From positions 1 to 7,104 of the forward strand of contig JAKBAU010000193.1 in assembly GCA_021808875.1 (NCBI GenBank): DNA of 7,104 bases, in the 5' to 3' direction. Shown here piece by piece: positions 1 through 7,104 of the stretch. Under the pieces are notes generated by a model, which was not told the DNA's origin, ran no database searches, and saw nothing but the letters and a program-made list of their open reading frames with translations. The number at the start of each line of letters is the position of its first letter. The first letter of the stretch is position 1. Source of the DNA: Pseudomonadota bacterium. Lineage in GTDB: Bacteria > Pseudomonadota > Alphaproteobacteria > Micropepsales > Micropepsaceae. The translations under genes and the position numbers were made by a program.

Positions 1-295
1 AGAACCCAGGCTGTGACACCATCCCGCCCTCCAACGCTTCGCGCTCCGAAGCGAATCATCAAATCGCTCCACGCACCAGGGGTTCTTCGAGGTGTCCAGG
101 TTGCAGAATGGCCAAAGCCTGCTTCAGGAGATTCCACACGACATTGCCGGACCTACTGGATCAATGCCGATTGAGGATCCGGTTACCGAGAATTGAGACA
201 CGCAAGGCCCCAAACCGTAATCGAGCTGAAGTGTTCCATCGCGACCACTTTCCACTCGACTCCAATGGCCGCAGGTGTTGCTGCTGGGACTCAGT
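1..295. other. Left-edge stretch without an assignable gene
   Basis: No frame on either strand combines a good start, a ribosome binding site and a recognisable product. On the minus strand all three frames contain short open runs. One of them (codons ending at 109, 106 and so on) is open from about 126 through the left edge but has no ATG. On the plus strand a 69-residue frame at 108-317 lacks a clear ribosome binding site and is rich in Arg and Cys, like an antisense shadow. No tRNA, CRISPR repeat or transposase fragment is seen. Confidence 0.5.
35..53. repeat. Perfect 7-bp inverted repeat (hairpin) near the left edge
   Basis: CGCTTCG, a 5-base spacer, then CGAAGCG. Neither strand shows a T-run after the stem, so it is not a convincing rho-independent terminator. 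It lies in sequence without an assigned gene and may be part of an intergenic element. Confidence 0.4.
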
Positions 296-415
296 TCACA
301 TTATATGCCAGCGTTGAACAGCCTTGGAGAATAGGTTAAACTCATCACGGTAATATCGATCCCAGTCCCATCCGTTTGGGCCTTGGCAAATCCAGGGCGG
401 ACAACTTTTTCTCAA
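59..415 (-). pseudogene. Possible decayed reading frame downstream of the HATPase gene (two in-frame TGA codons)
   Basis: Reading the frame of the 39-residue ORF onward, stops occur only at TGA 298-296, TGA 163-161 and the final TGA 61-59. The last segment includes LKQALAILQPGHLEEPLVRG, which has ordinary protein-like composition. One explanation is a small third gene that has decayed by point mutation. Chance openness in GC-rich DNA is equally possible, because the other two minus-strand frames also contain open runs of about 35-60 codons here. No family is recognised. Confidence 0.15.
296..415 (-). CDS. Possible 39-residue small protein coupled to the HATPase gene
   Basis: Short frame starting at TTG (413-415) and ending at TGA (296-298). 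It begins MRKSCPPWIC and is rich in aromatic residues, with four Trp and a W-D-W-D-R-Y-Y stretch. I do not recognise it. The argument for it is the start context: the HATPase stop TAA overlaps TAAGGAG, and GGAG sits 7 bases before the TTG, an ideal ribosome-binding distance for translational coupling. Against it are its length, the non-ATG start, and the lack of any known homologue. The same frame continues after the TGA with long open stretches (see the pseudogene entry), so it may be the 5' end of a decayed gene. Treat as tentative. Confidence 0.25.
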   Translation of the reverse strand: MRKSCPPWICQGPNGWDWDRYYRDEFNLFSKAVQRWHIM

Positions 416-422
416 TCGACGT

Positions 423-428
423 CTCCTT
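423..428 (-). promoter_or_regulatory. AAGGAG ribosome binding site overlapping the HATPase stop codon
   Basis: Minus-strand TAAGGAG combines the HATPase TAA stop (429-427) with a strong Shine-Dalgarno sequence. Its GGAG is 7 bases upstream of the TTG at 415. This placement is typical of a translationally coupled downstream gene, and it is the best evidence that something is or once was translated after the HATPase gene. A chance match is possible. Confidence 0.4.
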
Positions 429-3400
429 AAGTATCGTCTGGTATCGTGCTGCCAATGTATGTGCGTCGCTTTTCGTCAGACTCAGCGCTAATTACAGCTT
501 TCAGATCCGCTATATGTGTCGACGTAAAATAGATCACTTCATCATTCTCAGCCAATACGACCTCAAGTTTGTTACCGTCCAGTTGCTCGAACATCTCTGC
601 GATTATGTCATCTGATCCGCAGGCATGTTGGAACATGGCGGCATGGTTCGGGCAAAGGGCTAGGTAGTTCTGATGATGATGCTTCCTTAGTCCTGGCAGG
701 AATTCAACTTTCTCAAAATACCACTCGCCATTCGGCAGTCTGAACGGCATCTCCTTCTTGCAAATTTGGCAAATCATCGCTCCTTCGGAATTTGTGTACT
801 GGCTGCGCAGATAAGGGGCAGCAAGCGTCTTCACATCGTCGCGCGCGATGGACACAGATCGCGTGCGCTCTTCCGTCCGTCGTTCAGGCGCATCGACGGC
901 CTGGGCAGACACCCGCTCGGCGCGACGCGCTGGGTTCGACGGTTCGTGTTCTGGCAGTTCCGCAGAAACGTTGCGCTCGAAGGCTTCCAGAAATCGCTCT
1001 TGCTCCTCAACCGGAAGCGAGGCGAAGCGCTGCGCCCGCTCGACGCTGGCTGGATCAGCAAAACCGAGCTTCTCCCCATGATACTTGATGTCAAAGCGTC
1101 GTTGGAACTCGGGGTCCAGCTTGCGCACGTTGTCGACGCCGAACTTAACGGCCTTGAGCCATTTCCAACCGACGTCATAGGTGAAGCCTTCTGGGAGAAA
1201 GTCGCGAGACGCAAGACACGGCTTCACAAATTTCCCTTCTCCTTGCGGGATCCATTCGGCTTCTTCGAGAGTGAGAACCAGAGACGAACTCGCTATCTTG
1301 GTTTCGTACTGCCGGTTTGGTCGGAACTGTGACGCCAGCACATCATCCCCTGCCGCGCACATCGTCTTCCAAATCAACAACGATAGCCGTTCCGATTTCT
1401 GCCCAACAATCTCGCTGAGGTGTGGAATCACCCAATCCTCGTCGATGAATGTGCTGGTCCAGCGCACACCTGGCCGCAACCAATCCTTGCGGAGTTCCGA
1501 ACTCTGGGGATGGGTACTGGTGTTTTGTCGCATCACAGACAGAGCGGTCTGACACCCGGCTGCCTCCGCGAACTTGATTAGATTCTCTGTCTCAACGCCG
1601 CACGTAGCATAGTCTTCGGCCAGCGCTTGACGTCCCTCCGTTGCGCCAAGGGCCTCATAGTAGGCTTTCAACGCAGTGTCTCGGAACGGGTGGTCAATGA
1701 AGACACCTCCAGGCTTGCGCCACTTGCCGTTCGCGACCTTAAAAATGAAATAGTCAGCAAACATCCTGGCGATCCGCGGATTTCCAATGAACGCTTCGAC
1801 GAACCTGGCGATATCTTTGACGTCGGGTCGGAACTGTTTCCTGCTGTATCTTTCTCTTAGAACGCCCTCGATGCGCTCAACTTCACCAATCTCCCTGACG
1901 CCAATCTCTCTAAGGAAATCAGTGGCATTGTCCCGTTTGACATTGCTCCTCCCGACATCGTAGCTGGCCGGTTCAACCCTCGGAAAATTGTCATCGTCTT
2001 CGCCGCCGTCTGTCGAAAAGAAACTCGTCGGCCCGTAACCGTACGCGCCGCTCCTCAGCCGAACTATCCGCGCCGACTTCAAAGCATCCGTGAAAGACGC
2101 CTTCTGCCAACCGGCATTGCCGAGATAGTCGGATGAGAGAAGAGCATACATATCCTGATGCCACTGCATGTCTTTCTCCGAAAGCCACGCCATAAAGGTA
2201 GGATCCGGTCCATAGATTCGCTCACCACCGTCATTGGTAGTCCGAAAATTATTTGAGGATTTTTCGACAAGCGCATCAGCGAATTGCTCGATGTCCCACT
2301 CGGTGATCCCGATGGCAGACAAGAACCTATCCGGCGCGCCGTTCTTCTGCGGCGCGGTGGCTGCCCATTGCGGAATTACCTCGTTATAGTCAACGAGAAA
2401 TTCTATATCGTCGGCAGTCAACAGTTCCTTCAGCGACGCCTTGCCCTGAATGAGATGGCGTCCCGGCGCATGGGATTTGGCATAGGTAGGGGTCAAGGGC
2501 CTAGTCTTCATCGCATCGACAATGGCAGCCCGAATGGGTGCATAACGCCTTGGAAGCACGTCGTGAGGGTTGGGCAGTACCCCCAGGAATTCGACGGTTA
2601 AGAGGCCAATGTCGCGGATTTCATCGAGCGAGGCGGCAGCGAGCGCTGCAATTTGCTCAAAGAGGGGCTGGTTGGCGGGTGTCTCCTTAATGCTCGCACG
2701 GCTCAACTCGGGGACAAACGGACCGTGGAGATGGAACCTCAGACCCGAGGCCTCCTTCTCGGCGGGAAAGAAAACCGCAACCGTGCCGGGGTTCGCAGAA
2801 ACGATCTTCATCTGCTTCGCGAGAGCCAACCGAGAATCGAAACTCCCGATATTCGGTAGAAGATCCAGCGCATAGGCGACGGCGACGCGCTGCCTCTCGA
2901 TCCCGGCAAGAGGCTGGTCGAACTTCAGGAAGTGGAGGCTCGTGACAGCGGCATCATCCTGCCTCTTCAGAACCTCAAAATGCCGTTCGGAATGCTTAAG
3001 GCGCAGAACTTCGCCAGTGCGCCCGCCGTCTACCGCCCACTTGATCGATTCGATGTGATAAAGGAACAGAAGAGTTGTCTCTGCCAGTTCTTCTAGCCCG
3101 GCCAGCACCTCCTTGTAGGCTAGGTCCTGCGCCTTCTTCGGATTGTTGAAGGGGAAGTTGAACCGGGTCATGTTGCCGATCAGGTCATCAGGCGGGATTT
3201 CGACGGGTAGTACAAGGTCAGTGATTTGGAACGAGTAGGTTTTTGACCAGATGAGTGGAGTGTCACTGTAGGCGAACACTGCTTTGAAACCCACGCCAAA
3301 TCGGCCGATCTTATCGTCGTCCTCTGCCTTGGTGCCTTCGCCGATATCCGTAATTGCCTCAATATCGCGTGGAGAAAACGGCCGCCCGTCATGCTCAAAG

Positions 3401-3591
3401 ACAAGCCCGGTCTCATTCAGAACGAAGGATACGGATTTGGCCCCCGTGTCCTCTGCGTTTTGAAGGAGTTCATAAATAAAGTGTGCGCTGTCAGGATAAA
3501 GGTCCTCAACTATCCTTCTGATCCCGGCATGCTTCTTGAGGACACGCGCAAGATCGACACGATCACTGTGAACATCCTGGATAACGCCCAT
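427..3591 (-). CDS. Sacsin/HSP90-like GHKL ATPase with C-terminal Cys/His zinc (HNH-derived) domain
   Basis: A 1054-residue protein, likely cytoplasmic, with no signal peptide or membrane segment seen. The N-terminal ~200 residues form a sacsin-type GHKL/HSP90 ATP-binding domain. The N-box is ELLQNAED (E41, N45, D48), followed by HDGRPF 67-72, DIGEG 82-86, and the glycine loop IGRFGVGFK 95-103. The middle (~200-870) is large and weakly recognisable, with sacsin/NOV-like flavour. Residues ~871-920 are a charged, Pro/Arg-rich linker, probably disordered. The tail has CQIC (C941, C944) and CPNH (C980, H983), spaced as in an HNH zinc finger, with N975 kept. The usual His pair before the Pro is Val-Glu (962-963), so nuclease activity is unlikely. 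The ATG at 3589-3591 is the first possible start: an in-frame TAA lies three codons upstream, and GGAGAC precedes it. The gene follows the helicase gene by 68 bases, so it is probably co-transcribed. Family assignment of the N-terminus is confident. The substrate is unknown. Confidence 0.92.
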   Translation of the reverse strand: MGVIQDVHSDRVDLARVLKKHAGIRRIVEDLYPDSAHFIYELLQNAEDTGAKSVSFVLNETGLVFEHDGRPFSPRDIEAITDIGEGTKAEDDDKIGRFGVGFKAVFAYSDTPLIWSKTYSFQITDLVLPVEIPPDDLIGNMTRFNFPFNNPKKAQDLAYKEVLAGLEELAETTLLFLYHIESIKWAVDGGRTGEVLRLKHSERHFEVLKRQDDAAVTSLHFLKFDQPLAGIERQRVAVAYALDLLPNIGSFDSRLALAKQMKIVSANPGTVAVFFPAEKEASGLRFHLHGPFVPELSRASIKETPANQPLFEQIAALAAASLDEIRDIGLLTVEFLGVLPNPHDVLPRRYAPIRAAIVDAMKTRPLTPTYAKSHAPGRHLIQGKASLKELLTADDIEFLVDYNEVIPQWAATAPQKNGAPDRFLSAIGITEWDIEQFADALVEKSSNNFRTTNDGGERIYGPDPTFMAWLSEKDMQWHQDMYALLSSDYLGNAGWQKASFTDALKSARIVRLRSGAYGYGPTSFFSTDGGEDDDNFPRVEPASYDVGRSNVKRDNATDFLREIGVREIGEVERIEGVLRERYSRKQFRPDVKDIARFVEAFIGNPRIARMFADYFIFKVANGKWRKPGGVFIDHPFRDTALKAYYEALGATEGRQALAEDYATCGVETENLIKFAEAAGCQTALSVMRQNTSTHPQSSELRKDWLRPGVRWTSTFIDEDWVIPHLSEIVGQKSERLSLLIWKTMCAAGDDVLASQFRPNRQYETKIASSSLVLTLEEAEWIPQGEGKFVKPCLASRDFLPEGFTYDVGWKWLKAVKFGVDNVRKLDPEFQRRFDIKYHGEKLGFADPASVERAQRFASLPVEEQERFLEAFERNVSAELPEHEPSNPARRAERVSAQAVDAPERRTEERTRSVSIARDDVKTLAAPYLRSQYTNSEGAMICQICKKEMPFRLPNGEWYFEKVEFLPGLRKHHHQNYLALCPNHAAMFQHACGSDDIIAEMFEQLDGNKLEVVLAENDEVIYFTSTHIADLKAVISAESDEKRRTYIGSTIPDDT

Positions 3592-3600
3592 TTTTGTTTA

Positions 3601-3606
3601 GTCTCC
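3601..3606 (-). promoter_or_regulatory. Ribosome binding site of the HATPase gene
   Basis: On the minus strand this reads GGAGAC, followed by TAAACAAAA and the ATG at 3591. The core GGAGA ends about 10 bases before the ATG, slightly long but acceptable, with an A-rich unstructured spacer. The TAA within the spacer is in frame with the gene, which rules out any longer N-terminus. Confidence 0.65.
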
Positions 3607-3627
3607 AAAAAGCAGGAAGGTGACCAA

Positions 3628-3660
3628 ACGGCCCCACTCAGATGCTGAGGTTTCTGCCGT
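3628..3660 (-). other. Nested hairpin in the gap between helicase and HATPase genes
   Basis: On the minus strand an outer pair ACGGC/GCCGT (3660-3656 with 3632-3628) encloses an inner CTCAG-CAT-CTGAG stem-loop (3649-3637). The structure begins at the last base of the helicase TGA stop. No run of T follows, so it does not look like a standard intrinsic terminator. It could be an intercistronic stabilising or processing element, or chance. Confidence 0.4.
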
Positions 3661-6600
3661 CACGTCCCTGCTCGACCCGGCTCACGCAAGGTCACAGTCC
3701 CGAACACAACAGAGGCTATCCGGATGTCGCCGGTGCGGGCAGCCTGATCCAGTTCGCCCATGCGCCGGTCAAAGTCTGCGCTGGCGCGCGCCATCTCACT
3801 TTCTTTCATCAGGCGGATCTTATCGTTCGTAGCGCGGGCGATTTGATCTTCAATGGCCTTGCAGCGGGCGCGGTGGCTCACCGTGAGGCTCTGAACGCGG
3901 TGAGCCACAAGCTGTTCATTTTCGGCGAGGTGATTGGCCTGCGCCGTGCGCCATTTCTCATGGTGCCGCACGTCGAGCGAATCGCAGGCGGCACGGTCGG
4001 GCAGTGGGTCCGGACTCGGTGCCGAGGCGGCGCTCAATAGTGACAAGAGCGCATCTTCAAGCTTCGGGTCGTCGGTCACGGGTATCAGCACCTCGTCGGG
4101 CCGCACGCCATGCTTGACCCAGCGATAGAGCGCGAAGGCGTGCGTGCCAGGCGGCAGTTCGTCGCTCTCGGCCGCGAGCGAGAAAAACTTCGGTTCCGTG
4201 ATCTCGAGAAAGCGCGCCGCTTGGCGCACGAGCGGATGAACGACCGAGAGATGGGTGGCTTTAGGGTTTTCGGCGGCTACCTCCTGATCGAATGTCACGG
4301 ACAGAGTTGAGGCCGAGCTCTTGAGCCATTTTTCCCAATCACGCGCGATGGGCTCGATTGATCGCGGCAACCGCTTGTAGTCCTCAAGTAGCTTGGCCCG
4401 AGCCTCCTGCCCGAGCCGCAGCGTCTTAAGCGGCTTGTCCCCGAGGATGGGATTGCTCTCTCGTCCAAGCCGGGCCGCGCAGTAGGTGGCCACGCAGCCC
4501 TGAATGGCGGGCGAAGACAGCCAGAAGGTCTCGGCAGCCTCGATGTCAGCGCGCCAAGTCTGGCTGGGAAGATTGAGGCCGAACAATTCCGCCTGCTTTG
4601 CCTCAAGCTCCTGTTCAACGCGGACTTGGCGGATACCATTGTCGGCCATCTGCTGCAGGCGCTGTGCGCGCTGTTCGGCGGTAAGCGTGAAACTTTCCGC
4701 GATGTCGTGGATTTCGCGCGTAACGGTACCGAGTATCTCCTCGTTGCCGCCGACGGCATGCTCGAACACTCCGATGCGCAGCAGGCATCGCTGGTAGATG
4801 TCGGCATCGACGGTCCCCGGCGTGATGAGATTTACGATGGCAACGGTTTCACTCTTCTGGCCGTAACGGTCAATGCGACCGATCCGCTGCTCGATCCGCA
4901 TGGGGTTCCATGGGAGGTCATAGTTGACGAGAAGGTCGCAAAACTGGAAATCCAGCCCTTCGCAGCCGACCTCTGACGACAGCAGCACGTCGATCACCTC
5001 CGGGTCATCTTTCGACAGCGCGAAGCGGCGCCGGAGGTCGGCGCGGTCGTCATCGGCGATGTCGCCATGGATGAGGCCGACGCGCAGCCCGGCGGCAAGT
5101 GCGTGGTGGTCGAGATAGGCCAGCGTATGGCGGAATGTGCTGAAGACGAGCACCTTGCTATTCGGCAGCTTGTTCTTGTCGGCCAGGACCTTTAGGAAGG
5201 CTTCGATCTTCGGGTCATGCAGGTCGAGGTTACGCGCCTGGTCAATAAGGTCTTCGATTTGGCCTCGGACCTGGAACAAGAAGCTCATATCTGCATCCCC
5301 GTCGTCGTCACTCGCTTCGAGAAATTCGAGCCGGTCGAGCTTGTTGTTGAGCATGTCGGACAGCAAAGGCGCGAGACCGTACAGGCAGCTTGCCGCCTGC
5401 CGGCGGATTGTCGTCATCATGAACTTGACGTTCTGCTGCCCGTGGCATCGGGCGAGGATGGCGGCGACGACATCGAGCACACCGTCGTGGAGGCGCTCTT
5501 GTGCCGGGGTGAACGGGACCTCGACAGTCTTAGGCTTGCGGGTCGTGAACTCACCGATGTCGCGGCGGCGCGTGCGGTTGATGATGCCGCTAAAGGTGTA
5601 AAGCTCTTCGAGCGCATGAATGAGGCCGACGCGCTCGGCATCCCTTAATGCCTCGCCCCGAAGCCGGTCATAGATGCCCTGGAAGGCCGGGGACTCTCGC
5701 AGGAAAAGCCGGCCCCACTCCGTGCGCGCGACGTCGTCTAGCGAGACGCGGGCTTCGTCCTGCCAGCCCTCCTCTGCGGCCCGGCAGTGTCCAATGGCGT
5801 CGTTGATGTGCCTGTTCGGCTCAGCCATTTGCTCAAAGCTCGCATGGTCGATAACGAGATCGGGGCGAAGCACGTTGAGCAACGTGTAAAGATCGTTGCT
5901 GCCTAACTGAACTGGTGTGGCCGTAAGTAATAGGACGGCTTGCGCATTGTCGCAGAAGAAGCGGACACCCTGATGAAGAAAGGTGTCGCTGTTGCGGATG
6001 TGATGGGCCTCGTCAACTATGACGAGATCGAACTTCGGCGGGGGATCGAGGGCAAGAAGCCCACGCTTCCGGTTCCGGCCAACGCCTCCATTTACCAGGT
6101 CGGAATCGAACAGCGAGAAGGGCACGATGGCCTTCGCATACTGTTCCGGCCATTCTCCCTCGACGTGGGTCTCTTCGAGGCAATGGCGAAGCAACCCCCC
6201 GTCGAGGGCGGTGAAATGCTCGTCGAAACGCTTCAATTCCCGGAACCATTTTCGCTCGGCAACAAGCGCCTTTGGGCAGATGACAAGGACGGACTCGATG
6301 TCCATGCGCGCGCGCAGCTCCCGGATGACGAGGGCCGCCTCGATGGTCTTGCCGACGCCCACCTCATCCGCGATGAGCAGGCGAGGCCGATCCGCGCGGA
6401 TGAGTTTCAGTACCGGGCGGTACTGGTAGGGCACGAATTGGACGCGGCCGGACCGAAGCGAGAACAGGCTTCCCGTAGAGGGGGAGAGGATTTGCAGGGC
6501 TGTGAGATGGGCACGTAGCTCAGGCGCAGTCAGCGCCGCAGGGGCCTCGCTCGAAATCGGGGCGGCCTGCAATTGGCATTCGTAGTAGGTCGCCCTCGCG

Positions 6601-7104
6601 TTATTCTGGAACACGCAATAGCGGCACTCTGCGCCACCAGGAATGACCTCTATCACAGGCACAAGCGTCAGCAGCGAAGATCGCAGCGCCACAAGATCGC
6701 CGACCTTGAACATCGTCGTGGTGCCTGGAGCATGGGGGGGCGTCGGCTCCAGCGGCCCCGTAACGGCCTTTTGTCGTTTGCTAGCCATGGCAACGAGCGC
6801 GGTCGCCTTTACGGCGTCGATTTCGTCTAGTAGCGGCTGCGCGACGCCAATCGCGGCCATTAGGCGTGCCAGCGTGTCGGCATCACGGTAAAGCTCGCTT
6901 TCGGGCATGGCTTCTGCTGAAAGATGCGCCCATTTATTGCGGACCGTCTGGAGTTCCCGTACCCAGGTCCGTCCCTGACGTGGTAGTCCTTGGGCGCTGG
7001 ATAGTTCGTACCAATTCTGGTCGAGTACTCGGACCAGCGCGGCGAAATCGAGCTGCTGTAAGGACTTGAGGCCTCGCTCCTGAACCAACCGCTGCTGTTG
7101 GAAG
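3660..7104 (-). CDS. HEPN (Swt1-type)–SNF2 helicase fusion, RapA/DrmD-like; 5' end outside the window
   Basis: Large SNF2-family (superfamily 2) ATPase, expected to translocate on double-stranded DNA. Residues are numbered from the TTG at 7086-7088. Residues ~1-85 look like a Swt1-type HEPN domain with RNKWAH at 50-55, matching the HEPN Rx4H RNase signature. Residues ~126-175 look like an SH3/Tudor-like barrel (FKVGDLV start). The motor follows: Q-motif Q222, Walker A DEVGVGKT 241-248, motif Ia ~267-285, DEAH 359-362, LTATP 388-392, motif IV ~644-659, motif V EGLDF 710-714, and motif VI QRIGRIDR 734-741. A long helical insert (~400-640) separates the two RecA lobes. The C-terminus (~1060-1118) is charged and probably coiled coil; the stop is TGA. 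The TTG is probably not the real start: upstream codons (F-Q-Q-Q-R) stay open to the window edge, and a HEPN domain would need another ~30-50 residues. No frameshift is seen. Helicase assignment is firm; the HEPN call is likely; a defence role is inference. Confidence 0.93.
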   Translation of the reverse strand, partial: FQQQRLVQERGLKSLQQLDFAALVRVLDQNWYELSSAQGLPRQGRTWVRELQTVRNKWAHLSAEAMPESELYRDADTLARLMAAIGVAQPLLDEIDAVKATALVAMASKRQKAVTGPLEPTPPHAPGTTTMFKVGDLVALRSSLLTLVPVIEVIPGGAECRYCVFQNNARATYYECQLQAAPISSEAPAALTAPELRAHLTALQILSPSTGSLFSLRSGRVQFVPYQYRPVLKLIRADRPRLLIADEVGVGKTIEAALVIRELRARMDIESVLVICPKALVAERKWFRELKRFDEHFTALDGGLLRHCLEETHVEGEWPEQYAKAIVPFSLFDSDLVNGGVGRNRKRGLLALDPPPKFDLVIVDEAHHIRNSDTFLHQGVRFFCDNAQAVLLLTATPVQLGSNDLYTLLNVLRPDLVIDHASFEQMAEPNRHINDAIGHCRAAEEGWQDEARVSLDDVARTEWGRLFLRESPAFQGIYDRLRGEALRDAERVGLIHALEELYTFSGIINRTRRRDIGEFTTRKPKTVEVPFTPAQERLHDGVLDVVAAILARCHGQQNVKFMMTTIRRQAASCLYGLAPLLSDMLNNKLDRLEFLEASDDDGDADMSFLFQVRGQIEDLIDQARNLDLHDPKIEAFLKVLADKNKLPNSKVLVFSTFRHTLAYLDHHALAAGLRVGLIHGDIADDDRADLRRRFALSKDDPEVIDVLLSSEVGCEGLDFQFCDLLVNYDLPWNPMRIEQRIGRIDRYGQKSETVAIVNLITPGTVDADIYQRCLLRIGVFEHAVGGNEEILGTVTREIHDIAESFTLTAEQRAQRLQQMADNGIRQVRVEQELEAKQAELFGLNLPSQTWRADIEAAETFWLSSPAIQGCVATYCAARLGRESNPILGDKPLKTLRLGQEARAKLLEDYKRLPRSIEPIARDWEKWLKSSASTLSVTFDQEVAAENPKATHLSVVHPLVRQAARFLEITEPKFFSLAAESDELPPGTHAFALYRWVKHGVRPDEVLIPVTDDPKLEDALLSLLSAASAPSPDPLPDRAACDSLDVRHHEKWRTAQANHLAENEQLVAHRVQSLTVSHRARCKAIEDQIARATNDKIRLMKESEMARASADFDRRMGELDQAARTGDIRIASVVFGTVTLREPGRAGT

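Noticed and set aside
300..305. Exact TATAAT on the minus strand as a promoter -10 box
   Set aside because: The hexamer 17 bases upstream (TCCAAG) does not resemble a -35 box, and there is no clear gene downstream.
108..317. 69-codon plus-strand ORF at the left edge
   Set aside because: No good ribosome binding site, Arg/Cys-rich composition typical of spurious frames, and no recognisable product.
766..1332. 188-codon plus-strand ORF
   Set aside because: It lies wholly antisense to the HATPase gene, whose zinc tail and linker are convincing in the minus frame. Its product shows no recognisable domain.
427..3591. MutL, gyrase B or histidine kinase as identity of the GHKL protein
   Set aside because: The HDGRPF and IGRFGVGFK motifs plus the very large unique middle fit sacsin-like HATPases. 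There is no MutL, TOPRIM or phosphoacceptor domain.
7086..7088. TTG as the real start of the helicase gene
   Set aside because: The frame stays open through all upstream bases in the window, and a HEPN domain starting here would lack its first helices. The gene almost certainly begins to the right.
427..7104. Canonical DISARM system
   Set aside because: Only a DrmD-like SNF2 motor is present. No DrmA helicase, DrmB (DUF1998), DrmC phospholipase-D protein or methyltransferase is in the window, and a HEPN fusion with a sacsin-like partner is not the standard DISARM layout. Genes beyond the edges could change this.

Overview
The window suggests a moderately GC-rich proteobacterium. An alphaproteobacterium is my guess from codon choice, but there is no marker gene to fix the lineage. 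The segment looks like accessory-genome content: it holds two very large adjacent genes on the minus strand and no housekeeping gene.

Reading in the direction of transcription (right to left), the first gene (7104 down to 3660) is a SNF2-family helicase/ATPase of the RapA/DrmD-like kind. It carries an N-terminal Swt1-type HEPN domain whose RNKWAH motif fits the HEPN Rx4H RNase signature. Its true start lies beyond the right edge, because the frame is open to the last base. After a 68-base gap containing a small nested hairpin and a ribosome binding site comes the second gene (3591 down to 427). It encodes a 1054-residue protein with a sacsin/HSP90-like GHKL ATP-binding domain at the N-terminus. 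Its C-terminus is a Cys/His zinc module that resembles an HNH domain whose catalytic His pair is missing. The HATPase stop codon overlaps an AAGGAG ribosome binding site placed 7 bases before a TTG codon. That TTG opens a possible 39-residue ORF (415 to 296), the only candidate for a third gene. The remaining ~295 bases at the left edge carry no gene I can support.

The two large genes are same-strand neighbours and probably one operon. A DNA-translocating SNF2 motor with a putative RNase-type HEPN domain, next to a large HSP90-like ATPase with a zinc tail, is typical of bacterial biological-conflict (anti-phage or anti-plasmid) islands. No methyltransferase, restriction nuclease or canonical DISARM/BREX component is visible. 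The module could therefore be an undescribed or poorly described defence system, or part of a larger one whose first genes lie to the right. The function is inferred from domains only.
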